Positions 43,483 through 52,415 of a stretch of 64,000 bases of DNA are shown here, piece by piece. The stretch is from UBA2210 sp036825195. Its GTDB lineage: Bacteria > Desulfobacterota > Syntrophia > Syntrophales > UBA2210. The stretch lies in NCBI GenBank assembly GCA_036825195.1, contig DAISYQ010000003.1:62001-126000 (forward strand). Direction: 5' to 3'. The notes beneath the pieces were generated by a model that was not told the DNA's origin, ran no database searches, and worked only from the letters and a program-made list of their open reading frames with translations. Each line of letters starts with the position of its first letter. Position 1 is the stretch's first letter. Both the position numbers and the translations under genes were made by a program.

Positions 43483-44727
43483 TCAGGCGTCCTGTGCTGA
43501 TCGAGACAGAATGGTTATCATGGCGAGGAGTATATAAAAGTTGTATGCGGCCGCGCCATGAAGAATCGAACCAAAGAATCCCGCGACCAGCATGCCGGTG
43601 AATGAGGCCAGCAAATAAGCCCCCCACCGTCTGATATGTTTCTCTCGACGGATCAGGATCGATCGGCTGATCTGAACGGTTCTCAAAATGATGAAACCAA
43701 AGAGGATCAGACCCACAAGTCCGAGCCGTACCATAATATCAAAAAAGAACCCGTGAGGGGACGATGCCGGGTCACTCATTCTCAGTTCGAGAGGGATTTT
43801 GGGATTGTACTTGTCCCACATATGTTTTTCAAACGTCTCCATTCCGAATCCGACTCCGGCAATCGGATAGTCCTTGAAGATCTCCACACAGGTATAGTAG
43901 ATGCCGATCCGAAGATCCTTGGAAAGCTCCTCCGGTTGAAGACGCTTCAGATGCGGCGAAAAGATGTACAGACTCCCCGCGGCCAGAGATAGTATCACGA
44001 TCGATGCGATAATCCTTATTTTGCGTCCACTGTGTGAAACAAAGAGGACACCGGCGGAAACAACGAGTGCTATCAGTGCGGCTCTCGAGAACGATAGGAG
44101 CGTCGCCATGAATGTTCCCGCAAAGGACAGGGAAAGAAGAATCCTTCCGGGCCATCGCTTTTCCCGTGTGAGAAAATACAGCGACAAGAAAGCGGCGAAC
44201 AGATTCAGGATAGCGCTCGAATTAATCGGGGCGCGCTCTGCCGGGATCAACCGTTCCGCGAGAGGATTACCCATGAGAAGATAAAAATGTATCATACCCT
44301 TGAGGGCGAAGATGAAGGTGGAGATGATGACAATCCAGGTCAATATTGTGAGCCGTTTCTCCGAATTGAAGACATTGATTATCACATAGTAGAGCACAAT
44401 ATATTTCACCAGATGGGCATAAAAATCATGCATGCTGTTTTGGGTATCAATTGCCCAGAAGATACTCGCACCTGCCCAGAGGATGTACAGGACGAAGGGA
44501 ACGGTTAACGGTGACCGCAATGAAAATACGATCTTTTTCCTGATGATGAGGAAGATAAGGATAGCCAGGGTAAGGTAGAAGCATAGTTCCTTGGCGGAGG
44601 TCGTGTGGGGGAAAGGATTGAGGAATACGAACAATCCGACCAATACGAGAACGGCCTGATCGAGCAGGGCGAATACCCCTTGCCGTGATATTACATTTTG
44701 ATAGTGCTTGAATGTACGAAAGTCCAT
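43483..44727 (-). CDS. waaL: O-antigen ligase family protein
   Basis: 414-residue membrane protein with ~11-12 hydrophobic helices and a large periplasmic loop (~residues 270-340) containing the SPHGFFFDIMVRLG segment that corresponds to the conserved His region of WaaL/Wzy_C proteins. It probably joins O-antigen or a capping sugar to the lipid A-core, or polymerises a surface glycan; the two roles cannot be told apart from sequence. It is convergent with ahbD (14-base gap). It lies downstream of the phosphotransferase gene on the same strand (7-base gap). Confidence 0.83.
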   Translation of the reverse strand: MDFRTFKHYQNVISRQGVFALLDQAVLVLVGLFVFLNPFPHTTSAKELCFYLTLAILIFLIIRKKIVFSLRSPLTVPFVLYILWAGASIFWAIDTQNSMHDFYAHLVKYIVLYYVIINVFNSEKRLTILTWIVIISTFIFALKGMIHFYLLMGNPLAERLIPAERAPINSSAILNLFAAFLSLYFLTREKRWPGRILLSLSFAGTFMATLLSFSRAALIALVVSAGVLFVSHSGRKIRIIASIVILSLAAGSLYIFSPHLKRLQPEELSKDLRIGIYYTCVEIFKDYPIAGVGFGMETFEKHMWDKYNPKIPLELRMSDPASSPHGFFFDIMVRLGLVGLILFGFIILRTVQISRSILIRREKHIRRWGAYLLASFTGMLVAGFFGSILHGAAAYNFYILLAMITILSRSAQDA

Positions 44728-44734
44728 GGATCAA

Positions 44735-45739
44735 CTAAAAGCACAGCTTATCGAGATTGTTTATTGAATATTCGAATAGATTCATCCATAACTGAGCCGG
44801 TTCCTTCCCCCTCATGGAATATTTTATCCGGGCCTTATTGAGAAAGTGCAGGGGAAAGAGTGCTCGTCCGAGTTCAATGCTGAAACCGGTCTTTTGACAG
44901 TATTCGCGGACGGTCTCACCTATTAAGCCAGACAACCAGGTATTACCGAAATATGGCCGTATGACTCTTTGCCATCGATCCCTGGGCGGTATCTTTAAAT
45001 TGTGTATGTATTTGGACATGAAATAGAACAGGTCCAGGAACGGCAGACCCTTTTCCGCGGCTGTCTCCCAGTCGATAATCTTTATCTGATTGTCTAGATC
45101 AATAAAGATATTTGTAGCCGAATAGTCTCCGTGCATGGGTGTCGTGATAGGAGATCCTCCCATTATGGTGCTGATTTCTTCCAGCAGTCGTGCAAGTGCG
45201 GTCCTGTTTTGATCGGAACCGAACCCGTCATAAAAGGACAGGAAGGGATCGATGATTCCACGTCTGAATTCGGCGGAAGATGGTTCGTTTCGGACAGAGG
45301 TATGCAGTTTTGTAATAAACTCCAAAGAACGGGAAAAGTTGTTGGCCATGGTCTGTTTCTGAAAGTGCAGGATCGGGCTTCTACTCAGAGAGGCGAGTAT
45401 CCTTTCTCCGTGACAGGCCTTTTGTATCATGATGTCGTGGCCTGCAAGGCTCCCGAGATGAACCGGCAGCGGCAGGTACGGGACCAATTCCCGATACGAC
45501 GCAAGGTTGTTGATCATGATGTATTCGTGTCTGAGCGATTCATCCCTATCCTTTTCCCGCATACTCTTCACGAAGAGAAGGGGCTCGGATTGTTCTTTGT
45601 CGAAAACGAGGAAATTTATCCTCCCCTTTCCCCATGGATTGCCGCCGACCTTGAAAAAAGCCAGGTCACTTCCCGCGCCGGAGGGTAGATCCAACTCTTT
45701 CCGGTGTCCGTTTATATAGTGTGCAATGGTATGAATCAT
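44735..45739 (-). CDS. APH-family phosphotransferase
   Basis: 334-residue protein with the aminoglycoside phosphotransferase-like kinase fold. The catalytic loop MHGDYSATNIFID (about residue 203) holds HxDxxxxN, and IIDWETAAEKGLPFLDLFYF is the metal-binding loop. The N-lobe is degenerate. Unlike antibiotic kinases, it sits between waaL and a methyltransferase gene, so a small-molecule or sugar acceptor in surface polysaccharide synthesis is more likely. I cannot name the substrate. Confidence 0.78.
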   Translation of the reverse strand: MIHTIAHYINGHRKELDLPSGAGSDLAFFKVGGNPWGKGRINFLVFDKEQSEPLLFVKSMREKDRDESLRHEYIMINNLASYRELVPYLPLPVHLGSLAGHDIMIQKACHGERILASLSRSPILHFQKQTMANNFSRSLEFITKLHTSVRNEPSSAEFRRGIIDPFLSFYDGFGSDQNRTALARLLEEISTIMGGSPITTPMHGDYSATNIFIDLDNQIKIIDWETAAEKGLPFLDLFYFMSKYIHNLKIPPRDRWQRVIRPYFGNTWLSGLIGETVREYCQKTGFSIELGRALFPLHFLNKARIKYSMRGKEPAQLWMNLFEYSINNLDKLCF

Positions 45740-45809
45740 CCGCCTGCTTTCCGAAGTAGTTCACGTGTTGAGTATGGCGTAAAAAAGTATCTCCTTGAAT
45801 ATACAATGC

Positions 45810-46844
45810 CTATTTCTCACCGACGATGATGAAATTCGATACAAAATGTCTTTCAAGTCCGAATTTGTAGGCCCACTTGAAAAACAGATATTCAAAGGTA
45901 CTGGCCGTATGTTTTATAAAATGCTCCAGGTAGTATTCGAAGATATTCCTGTCTTTTTCCGCAAAGATATATTTGGGATCACGATAGTCCGGCCACACAT
46001 AATAGAATTGGATATTACGGAACCCGCTTTCCTCCAGCATCTTCTTGTAATCATTGAAGGAGTATGTATATGTCCGGTATTGTTTCCTGCGCAGTATACG
46101 GGTGATGAGATTGGCCATGTATCGGGGGAGCAGTCCGGTGACATAGAGTTTGCTGTGATCCCGTTCTTTGTAGAAGAAATCAAATCCGTACCTGTTTTCA
46201 ATCGCTATAAAGATATGCCCTCCAGGCTTCAACAATCCGTGGATTGTCCTCAGGGTCATTTCCTGCAGATCCCGTGGGTCCGTGTCATCTTCCCATTCCC
46301 CTATGTATTCGAAGACCCCATTCATCAAGATATAATCGAAGGATGGTTCTCTGAATGGCAGGTATAACGCGCTGGCATGGATGGGGGTAATATTGTCGAG
46401 GCCTTCGTTCTTCCTTCGTATATCCAGAAACCTGAGTCTGGGCAGAGTGGCATCAAGGGCATACACTTCCTTACACCTCTTTGCCAGCGGGATGGTTAAT
46501 GAACCCGGTCCGCATCCGATATCAAGGATAACATCCTTGTCCGTTACGTCCAGGAAGGAGAACCCGTCCGCCTTATGATTCTTAAACGAGTTGAAGTAGG
46601 CCCACCGCCCCTTGATCTTTACAGAAGACAGATACTCCTGAATTTCTTCGTTTGTCTTCCCCGAGATATTCGAAAAGATCTCTTTCCATTTGTCCTGCGG
46701 GATATTGCCGTAGGAGTACCGATCATCGATGAATGAGATGAGGCCATATTTTCGCTCCCACGACGAGGAACAGCTCTCGCAATGTACCCGATCTTGTGTG
46801 ACAGTCAATTGAGATTTGCAGGTGGGGCAATGTAAATCCAGCAT
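45810..46844 (-). CDS. class I methyltransferase with N-terminal zinc ribbon
   Basis: 344-residue protein. An N-terminal Trm112-like zinc ribbon (CPTCKSQLTV...CESCSSSWERKYGLISFID, residues 6-40) is followed by a SAM-binding Rossmann domain: VILDIGCGPGSLTIPLA (motif I), YALDATLPRLRFLDI, and FDYILMNGVFEYIGEW. The C-terminal region includes the GxxxxIAIENRYGFDFFY segment seen in capsule/O-antigen methyltransferases. The target is probably a surface glycan. The start ATG has only a weak RBS. Confidence 0.85.
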   Translation of the reverse strand: MLDLHCPTCKSQLTVTQDRVHCESCSSSWERKYGLISFIDDRYSYGNIPQDKWKEIFSNISGKTNEEIQEYLSSVKIKGRWAYFNSFKNHKADGFSFLDVTDKDVILDIGCGPGSLTIPLAKRCKEVYALDATLPRLRFLDIRRKNEGLDNITPIHASALYLPFREPSFDYILMNGVFEYIGEWEDDTDPRDLQEMTLRTIHGLLKPGGHIFIAIENRYGFDFFYKERDHSKLYVTGLLPRYMANLITRILRRKQYRTYTYSFNDYKKMLEESGFRNIQFYYVWPDYRDPKYIFAEKDRNIFEYYLEHFIKHTASTFEYLFFKWAYKFGLERHFVSNFIIVGEK

Positions 46845-46906
46845 AAATAAAGGCCCTTTGTATCCATTCTTAATTCCTCGGGGGAACCTACAATAAAAAA
46901 TTAATC

Positions 46907-46930
46907 AAATCCAGTAATTTCTGGTCAGGT
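46907..46930. repeat. short repeat copy 1 flanking the 47.0-47.9 kb gene
   Basis: AAATCCAGTAATTTCTGGT plus 5 bases; 21 of 24 positions match the copy at 48075-48098 in the same orientation. The repeat core is itself palindromic (CCAG...CTGG; AAAT...ATTT). It lies in the 197-base gap between the methyltransferase and the DHD-motif gene. Confidence 0.6.
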
Positions 46931-47041
46931 TGCTCAGGGTGAGTCCTTGGTCTTGTATTCTTTAAAGGTTTCGACGGTTACATGATCGGGAAACTGTATC
47001 GAATGACGATCCGTGCCGCCACAATACACAATCCGAGGCTG

Positions 47042-47953
47042 TTACGATCGCCACATGATATTATCGAGTACGACAGACTCATCTTCATCTGTAGCCTGAG
47101 CAAGGTGCCGGTAGAAATCGACCCTGTCGCGATACCTTTTACTGTAACCGGCACCGCACAGATGGATCCACCTATCGTCCACAACCGGTACGGCGTGAGG
47201 AGTCTTACGCAACGGATCAATAATGTTCGTAAGTAATCGTGGTGCGAAACGCAGTTGACCACGGTCAAACTTTTGATACAGAATGGGCCAATTGCGTCCT
47301 CCTGTATCAAGATCACGTGAGAAATCGTTAAGGAAGTTCAACGGAAGATGGTGTACTGCCGAGAAGTCATACGAGCAGTACCCGGCCCACAGGTTCCAGC
47401 CCCATGTACCGTCGTTTTTGCCGGTGTTGATTGCTCCGTAGAAGGGTTGATTTTCCAACATGGTCCTGCGGCCGATCGTTTCCATAGGGATCAGATCATG
47501 ATCTATGAAGCTGAAGGTTCGCGGTCTTACAGTTCGCACTATGTTGCGAAATATCCAGGTCATCGCCATGCCATGTGATCGGTTGGGGTGTGCCGTAGGA
47601 GCAGGTGGTAGGGCCAAGTATGGAACACCGTGGTTTTGACACGTGTTCCGGATATCGTCTCGCAGTTGTGCCCGGCGGGAATTGTCGAAGACAAGAACAG
47701 GCCCGCCAGTTACATGGCGCGCTGCCATTCTCAACAGCCAGTCCAAGGCCCACGGATCCTCATAGGCGACAACGAGCCAAATATCTTTTCCCCGTGCGAT
47801 ATGTTCCGTATCCTGAAGGAAACGCCCCAGAGATTTCGGGCGTAACGTGCAGAAGGTATGCTGAAGGATGTCGTTGCATACTTGAATCATGAAATGATCC
47901 AAAGGTTTTATTCTAAACCATTCCCGCGTTGAATACTGTCCGAGGTTTCGCAT
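47042..47953 (-). CDS. probable glycosyltransferase-like protein (DHD motif), flanked by repeats
   Basis: 303-residue protein I cannot assign to a named family. It looks like a GT-A-type transferase: a strand-rich N-terminal half (IWLVVAYEDPWALDWLL; GGPVLVFDNSRR), then FIDHDLIPM at ~149-157, the position and form of a metal-binding DxD motif, followed by GAINTGKNDGTWGWNLWAGYC. There are no membrane segments. The ATG at 47953 has AGAGGT about 9 bases upstream; a GTG two codons earlier is possible. The gene is set apart by ~200 and ~300 bases of empty DNA, in an otherwise dense window, with a repeat copy in each gap, so it may have arrived by transfer. Confidence 0.7.
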   Translation of the reverse strand: MRNLGQYSTREWFRIKPLDHFMIQVCNDILQHTFCTLRPKSLGRFLQDTEHIARGKDIWLVVAYEDPWALDWLLRMAARHVTGGPVLVFDNSRRAQLRDDIRNTCQNHGVPYLALPPAPTAHPNRSHGMAMTWIFRNIVRTVRPRTFSFIDHDLIPMETIGRRTMLENQPFYGAINTGKNDGTWGWNLWAGYCSYDFSAVHHLPLNFLNDFSRDLDTGGRNWPILYQKFDRGQLRFAPRLLTNIIDPLRKTPHAVPVVDDRWIHLCGAGYSKRYRDRVDFYRHLAQATDEDESVVLDNIMWRS

Positions 47954-48259
47954 ACGCACAAGACCTCTTATCTTCAGGCACTCGTTGTGTGCCGCACAGT
48001 CGGTTAGAATGTAATCTTCTTATCCACCATTCATGTATGTTCGATGTTTCCCTTTGTATTAAAACTTGCCTGTTAAATCCAGTCATTTCTGGTTTGGTCT
48101 TGAACCTATGAATAGTTGCATTGCATAACGATGCATGTTTTCAGATAAACCGGCACGGTGCAACTGGCTATTACGATTTGACGTCATTGCGCAGTATCAT
48201 AGCTCCTTATTCTGTCAGCGGCAGGTCCTGCATGAGATCGGAGATATCCGGCAGCTGCG
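47954..48259. other. 306-base gap with no gene
   Basis: No supported reading frame on either strand. It holds the second repeat copy (48075-48098) and a short palindrome-like TTGCATTGCATAACGATGCATG. It may carry the promoter of the minus-strand gene at 47953, but I see no clear -35/-10 pair. Confidence 0.5.
48075..48098. repeat. short repeat copy 2 flanking the 47.0-47.9 kb gene
   Basis: AAATCCAGTCATTTCTGGT plus 5 bases, direct-oriented partner of 46907-46930 (21/24 identical). The two copies bracket the DHD-motif gene at a distance of about 1.15 kb. Confidence 0.6.
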
Positions 48260-49255
48260 TCAGGAGATGGCATAGAGGGCATGCTTCCCTGAGCAATCCT
48301 TCTTGACTGTGCCCTCTTCCAATAATTCTATGATATGAATATATACTTCGTTGGTGGCGAGAAATTTGTCCAGTTCCGACAGGTTGTCCCCAAAGACCTC
48401 AAGGGTGATTTGAAAGACGTTCTTCCACTCTGTTCCGATGGCGTTAAGAATGAGGTCCTTTCTCTCTCTGTGATGATTTTTTATTTCATCTACCCTTCCT
48501 TTGAGGTCTGCAAAGGGTTCGCCGTGGGCCGGACAGATCATTGTAACTGGAAGTCGTCGGACCGTGTCGAGAGAGGAGATAAAGGCGCCGAGGGGGTGGA
48601 AGTTTGTATCGAAGAGATCGGGACTGAGATTCGGGGTAATGTCGGGCAACACATGGTCTCCCGAAATGAGAATGCCTTCATTGTCGAAATAGAAACAGGT
48701 GTGACCGTTTGCGTGCCCCGGTGTGGAAATAGGTTGAAAGATCCTTCCGCACGTCTCATATAGTGTGTTCGGCTGCAGTATTTCGTCCACCTCGAAAGGG
48801 ATGGTGACTTTCTTAAAATGGCCGAACATCTTTGCCATGAAGTTGATCGTCTTTTCGGGAAGACCCTGCCATGATAGGAAATCCCTCATTCTCCGTACGA
48901 TGAGGTCCCCATCCTTCATCCTTTCGATATGTCTTCTTCCTGCATCGGATATGTGGATTACGGCCCCCGATCTTTCCTTTATCAGACCCGCAACACCGCA
49001 ATGATCGGCGTGGGAGTGTGTCAGGAATATGTGCCTGATATTGCCGATTGATAGTCCCATGGACGCAAGAGAATCCTCAATCTCCGGCAATGTGCCGTTC
49101 ATATTGAGTCCGGTGTCGAAAAGGGTGACTTCTTTATCGTGAACAATAAGATAGATATTGACCTGCCCGAGGCGAAGAGGCATCGGCAGGGTAATCATGA
49201 AAAAGTTGTCTGTAATTTCCTGAATATGGTGGTTAAGAGGGGTAACAGTTGACAT
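48260..49255 (-). CDS. metallo-beta-lactamase fold hydrolase
   Basis: 331-residue MBL-fold protein. The metal-binding HxHxDH is H80-S-H82-A-D84-H85 in LTHSHADHCG; further ligands are the His in TPGHANGHTCFY and the Asp in ILISGDHVLPD, with a final His in PAHGEPF. A C-terminal helical region (~245-331) resembles the winged-helix tail of LACTB2/RNase-like or quorum-quenching-type MBL proteins. The substrate is unknown. It follows the VIT-like gene on the same strand (15-base gap). Confidence 0.9.
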   Translation of the reverse strand: MSTVTPLNHHIQEITDNFFMITLPMPLRLGQVNIYLIVHDKEVTLFDTGLNMNGTLPEIEDSLASMGLSIGNIRHIFLTHSHADHCGVAGLIKERSGAVIHISDAGRRHIERMKDGDLIVRRMRDFLSWQGLPEKTINFMAKMFGHFKKVTIPFEVDEILQPNTLYETCGRIFQPISTPGHANGHTCFYFDNEGILISGDHVLPDITPNLSPDLFDTNFHPLGAFISSLDTVRRLPVTMICPAHGEPFADLKGRVDEIKNHHRERKDLILNAIGTEWKNVFQITLEVFGDNLSELDKFLATNEVYIHIIELLEEGTVKKDCSGKHALYAIS

Positions 49256-49270
49256 GATATCATAGATCCT

Positions 49271-49747
49271 CTATCGGAATGTTGATCCGACCCAGATACC
49301 GACATAGTACGTTACAGCCACGACAACCAGAGCCGTGAATACATGCTCGAGGATGACATTGACGGCTTTTACCTTTTGTTTTTTAGCCATATAAAAACTG
49401 AAAATCCCCAAGAGAGACATCCCCCAGGCCACACTCACGACTATTGCCGTTCCGAGCGAACATACCAGTACGGGAACAATAAATGTCACAGCAAAGATGA
49501 ATTTGAATAGAAATGTGGAAATGGTAGCTTCCCATATCTCTTGTGTGGTGTGCCTGTTTTCAGATTCTTCAGAGATGTGAATACCCAGCGCATCGGAGAA
49601 TGCGTCCGCTATGGCTATCGTTACGATACCGCCGATAACCGCAAGCTTTGAGCGTGTACCCGAATACAGGCCAACCATCAATCCAAGCGTTGTTATTATT
49701 GCGGAGGTTAGACCAAAGCTGAACCCCACTTTCAGTGAATGCCTCAT
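49271..49747 (-). CDS. short VIT1/CCC1-family membrane protein
   Basis: 158-residue integral membrane protein with about five helices. GFSFGLTSAIITTLGLMVGLYSGT and IADAFSDALGIHISEESE match the first two helices of VIT1/CCC1 iron/manganese transporters. It is clearly shorter than the usual ~230 residues because the cytoplasmic metal-binding loop between helices 2 and 3 is reduced (only ENRHTTQEIWEAT). It may move a divalent metal or may have lost that role. It lies upstream of the MBL gene in a likely two-gene operon. Confidence 0.75.
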   Translation of the reverse strand: MRHSLKVGFSFGLTSAIITTLGLMVGLYSGTRSKLAVIGGIVTIAIADAFSDALGIHISEESENRHTTQEIWEATISTFLFKFIFAVTFIVPVLVCSLGTAIVVSVAWGMSLLGIFSFYMAKKQKVKAVNVILEHVFTALVVVAVTYYVGIWVGSTFR

Positions 49748-50460
49748 AGTAGTCTGAAGTCTTTTATTGTGCTACGCCACATGTGTACAACGCACTGAAT
49801 AGGTTGAAAGATAGCAACGAATACACCTCATCTCCTTCATTTCGATTTCATCGAATACCGCTATTGTTTCTTTTCTTTAACCTTTTTGTTTTTCGGGCGT
49901 GTCTTGCCATGGGTACCCCTATAGATCTTTCCTCGTCTACTGCGTACGTCTCCTTTCCCCATATCTCTTCTCCCTTCTTGTCGGTGTCGATTGCATATGT
50001 CAGCTCGTTATAAAACTTCTATTTGTACCGAATAATTGTTGTTCCCCGATACTGCCACCGGGTTTCGTCGTCAGAAATACAGGTATTGGAAGATTTGTCA
50101 AGGATTTTATATGGTGACAGAAAGCCCTTATGTCGTTTAAGGGTATTGTTTCTGGGGTTATGTATGGAAGTAAGAGGATTGAGTCGGGCGCGGTTGTACA
50201 ATGCTGATGGACTATGCCAAGTTATCAGGCTCTCCAATGAAGATATGCTCTTGACGCTATGATTCCCACCGGTACGACACATAACAACCGGGTGGTTCGA
50301 GGTACAGGCAGGGGAGAAGCCTGTCTTCTTGCCATTGTCTGTTCTATGGTTATCTTAATTCACAAATGTACCGGGGAAGATTTGTATTGACTTTTTGATA
50401 AAGAGGCGGCATAGGGCACTTGTACTTTCCAGAGGTCAGGAATCAAGGAGAAAAAATGAA
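49748..50460. other. 713-base non-coding region upstream of smsCB
   Basis: The largest empty stretch in the window. Reading frames of 70-90 codons exist on both strands, but none resembles a protein or has an RBS. A small stem (ACAGGC...GCCTGT, ~50309-50330) is visible. A TTGACT at about 50388 has no good -10 partner. It should hold divergent promoters for the VIT-like gene (minus) and smsC (plus). Confidence 0.5.
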
Positions 50461-51216
50461 ATGTTACTCATAGAAGACCTGCAGGTTAAGCTTGGCAATA
50501 AAAAGATACTCAGGCATGTGAATCTTGAAATTAAGCCCGGAGAGACACATATTCTGTTCGGTCCGAACGGGTCCGGTAAGACATCCCTTCTGATGACGAT
50601 CATGGGGTATCCTCAATATAAGATTACCGGTGGAAGGATTCTATTCAAAGGTGAAGATATTACACATATGAGGGTCGATGAAAGGGCGCGTCTCGGTATC
50701 GGGATGTCCTACCAGCGTCCCCCCAGTATCCAGGGGCTGAAAACACGGGGGATGGTCCAGATTTGTTCGAATAATGGAATCGATGTAGAGTCCTTGGCAG
50801 AAGAGATGAACTTTTCGGATTTTCTCGACCGTGATATTAACGTGGGCTTTTCCGGGGGCGAGATCAAACGGTCTGAACTCCTCCAATTGATGGCCCAAAA
50901 GCCTGATTTTCTCCTTTTTGACGAACCGGAATCGGGTGTTGATGTGGAAAATATTGCCCTTATCGGTAGAACGATAAGTCGGCTTCTGGAGAGGGATGTT
51001 CACGCTACACTCGACAAGTCGAAGAAACAGCTTACGAAAGAAAGGACCAGCATGGGACTCATTATTACCCATACTGGGTTTATTCTCGATTATTTGACGG
51101 CGGATAAGGGCCAGGTTCTTTACAACGGTGCGCTGGCGTGTGTGGGTAATCCCATAGAAATCTTCAAACAGATCAAGGAAGTTGGATACAGGGAGTGTGT
51201 ACGATGCGTAGCTTAG
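50461..51216 (+). CDS. sufC: SUF-like minimal system ATPase (SmsC/SufC)
   Basis: 251-residue ABC-type ATPase of Fe-S cluster assembly. Walker A GPNGSGKTSLLMTIMG is at ~33-48, and the signature is the degenerate FSGGEIKRSELLQ typical of SufC, with Walker B DFLLFDEPESGVDVE. The H-loop lies in GLIITHTGFILDYL. It contains the SufC-type Q-loop YQRPPSIQG. AAGGAG sits 11-16 bases upstream of the chosen ATG. It overlaps smsB by 13 bases. SufS, SufD, SufE and SufU genes are absent nearby, so this is the two-gene form found in anaerobes and archaea. Confidence 0.92.
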   Translation: MLLIEDLQVKLGNKKILRHVNLEIKPGETHILFGPNGSGKTSLLMTIMGYPQYKITGGRILFKGEDITHMRVDERARLGIGMSYQRPPSIQGLKTRGMVQICSNNGIDVESLAEEMNFSDFLDRDINVGFSGGEIKRSELLQLMAQKPDFLLFDEPESGVDVENIALIGRTISRLLERDVHATLDKSKKQLTKERTSMGLIITHTGFILDYLTADKGQVLYNGALACVGNPIEIFKQIKEVGYRECVRCVA

Positions 51217-52415
51217 ATGATATGGCCCGTAAGGCTAAAGATAAGAAGGCGGCCATAGGTCCGGACATCGATCTGGACACCTATTCACTCGAGTCGTCCA
51301 TACACGAGGATGTGAAAAATCTGGATACCTTGTCCAAAGGGGATCAAGAAAGAATGATCCTTGCCGGTCTTGATGTCAGCGAGAAGGAGCGGTCCGGTAC
51401 GTATATACAAAGAGATGCCACGGCTGTCCACTCGGGATCACATATTGAAGGTCTGGAGATACTGCCTATCAAGAAGGCCCTTGAAGAGATCGACTGGATA
51501 CGGGATTACTACTGGAAGCTGGCGTCGGTGGATACGGATAAATATACGGCGCGTGTCCGTCTCGACCTACAGAACGGCTATGTCATACGTGCCCTTCCCG
51601 GCATGAAGGTAACCCTGCCGGCGCAGGCGTGTCTCTACCTCGACAAAGAGGGATTTAATCAGAATGTTCATAACATCATCATAGCCGAGGAGGAATCGGA
51701 ACTGCATGTAATATCCGGTTGTGCGAGTGCCTCTCACGTAACCCGCGGTCTTCATGCGGGAGTCTCGGAATTCTATGTAAAGAAGAATGCAAAGCTGAGT
51801 TTTACCATGATTCATCACTGGGCCGAAGACGTGGTGGTGCGGCCCAGGTCTGTGGGTATCGTTGAACGGGGAGGGCTCTTTCTCAGCAACTATATCTCCA
51901 TGAAACCGGTAAAATCCGTCCAGTCGTATCCAACGACATATCTTGTGGGAAAGGGCGCGGTTGCCCGTTCCTACAGTCTGCTCGTCGGCAGTCCCGGCTC
52001 GGAACTGGATGTGGGTGGGCGTATTCACCTCCAGGCACGGGATACGCGCGCGGAGATTGTCTCGCGAACCATTACCAATGGGGGACATATCATTTCGCGC
52101 GGAGATATCATAGCCGAGGTACCTGGCGTAAAAGGGCACCTCGAATGTCACGGCCTGATCCTGAACGGTGGTGTTATGCATGCAATCCCCGAATTAAAAG
52201 GCCTGGTTGATGGCGTGGAACTGTCACATGAGGCGGCGGTCGGCAAGATTGCACAGGATGAGATACTTTACCTGATGTCACGTGGTTTGACCGAAGAGGA
52301 GGCGACGGCGACAATAGTGCGGGGATTCCTGAGTGTTGATATCCCCGGTCTTCCGGCGCCGCTCAAGGCGGAGATAGATCGCGCAGTAGAACTGAGCCAT
52401 AGAGAAGTAATGTGA
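51204..52415 (+). CDS. sufB: SUF-like minimal system scaffold (SmsB/SufB-SufD family)
   Basis: 403-residue SufBD-domain protein, the scaffold on which clusters are built with the ATPase encoded just upstream. The right-handed beta-helix core (~residues 140-330) is evident from repeated short strands (ELHVISGCASASHVTRGLHAG; ARSYSLLVGSPGSELDVGG) and the HLECHGLILNGG segment that carries the conserved Cys. The C-terminal helical end has LSHEAAVGKIAQDEILYLMSRGLTEEEA, the SufB/D signature. Start ATG 51204 has GGGAG upstream. Confidence 0.93.
   Translation: MRSLDDMARKAKDKKAAIGPDIDLDTYSLESSIHEDVKNLDTLSKGDQERMILAGLDVSEKERSGTYIQRDATAVHSGSHIEGLEILPIKKALEEIDWIRDYYWKLASVDTDKYTARVRLDLQNGYVIRALPGMKVTLPAQACLYLDKEGFNQNVHNIIIAEEESELHVISGCASASHVTRGLHAGVSEFYVKKNAKLSFTMIHHWAEDVVVRPRSVGIVERGGLFLSNYISMKPVKSVQSYPTTYLVGKGAVARSYSLLVGSPGSELDVGGRIHLQARDTRAEIVSRTITNGGHIISRGDIIAEVPGVKGHLECHGLILNGGVMHAIPELKGLVDGVELSHEAAVGKIAQDEILYLMSRGLTEEEATATIVRGFLSVDIPGLPAPLKAEIDRAVELSHREVM

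Noticed and set aside
49783..50282. Several 70-90-codon open frames in the large gap before smsC
   Set aside because: Cysteine/phenylalanine-rich or random composition, no RBS, and no recognisable domain on either strand.
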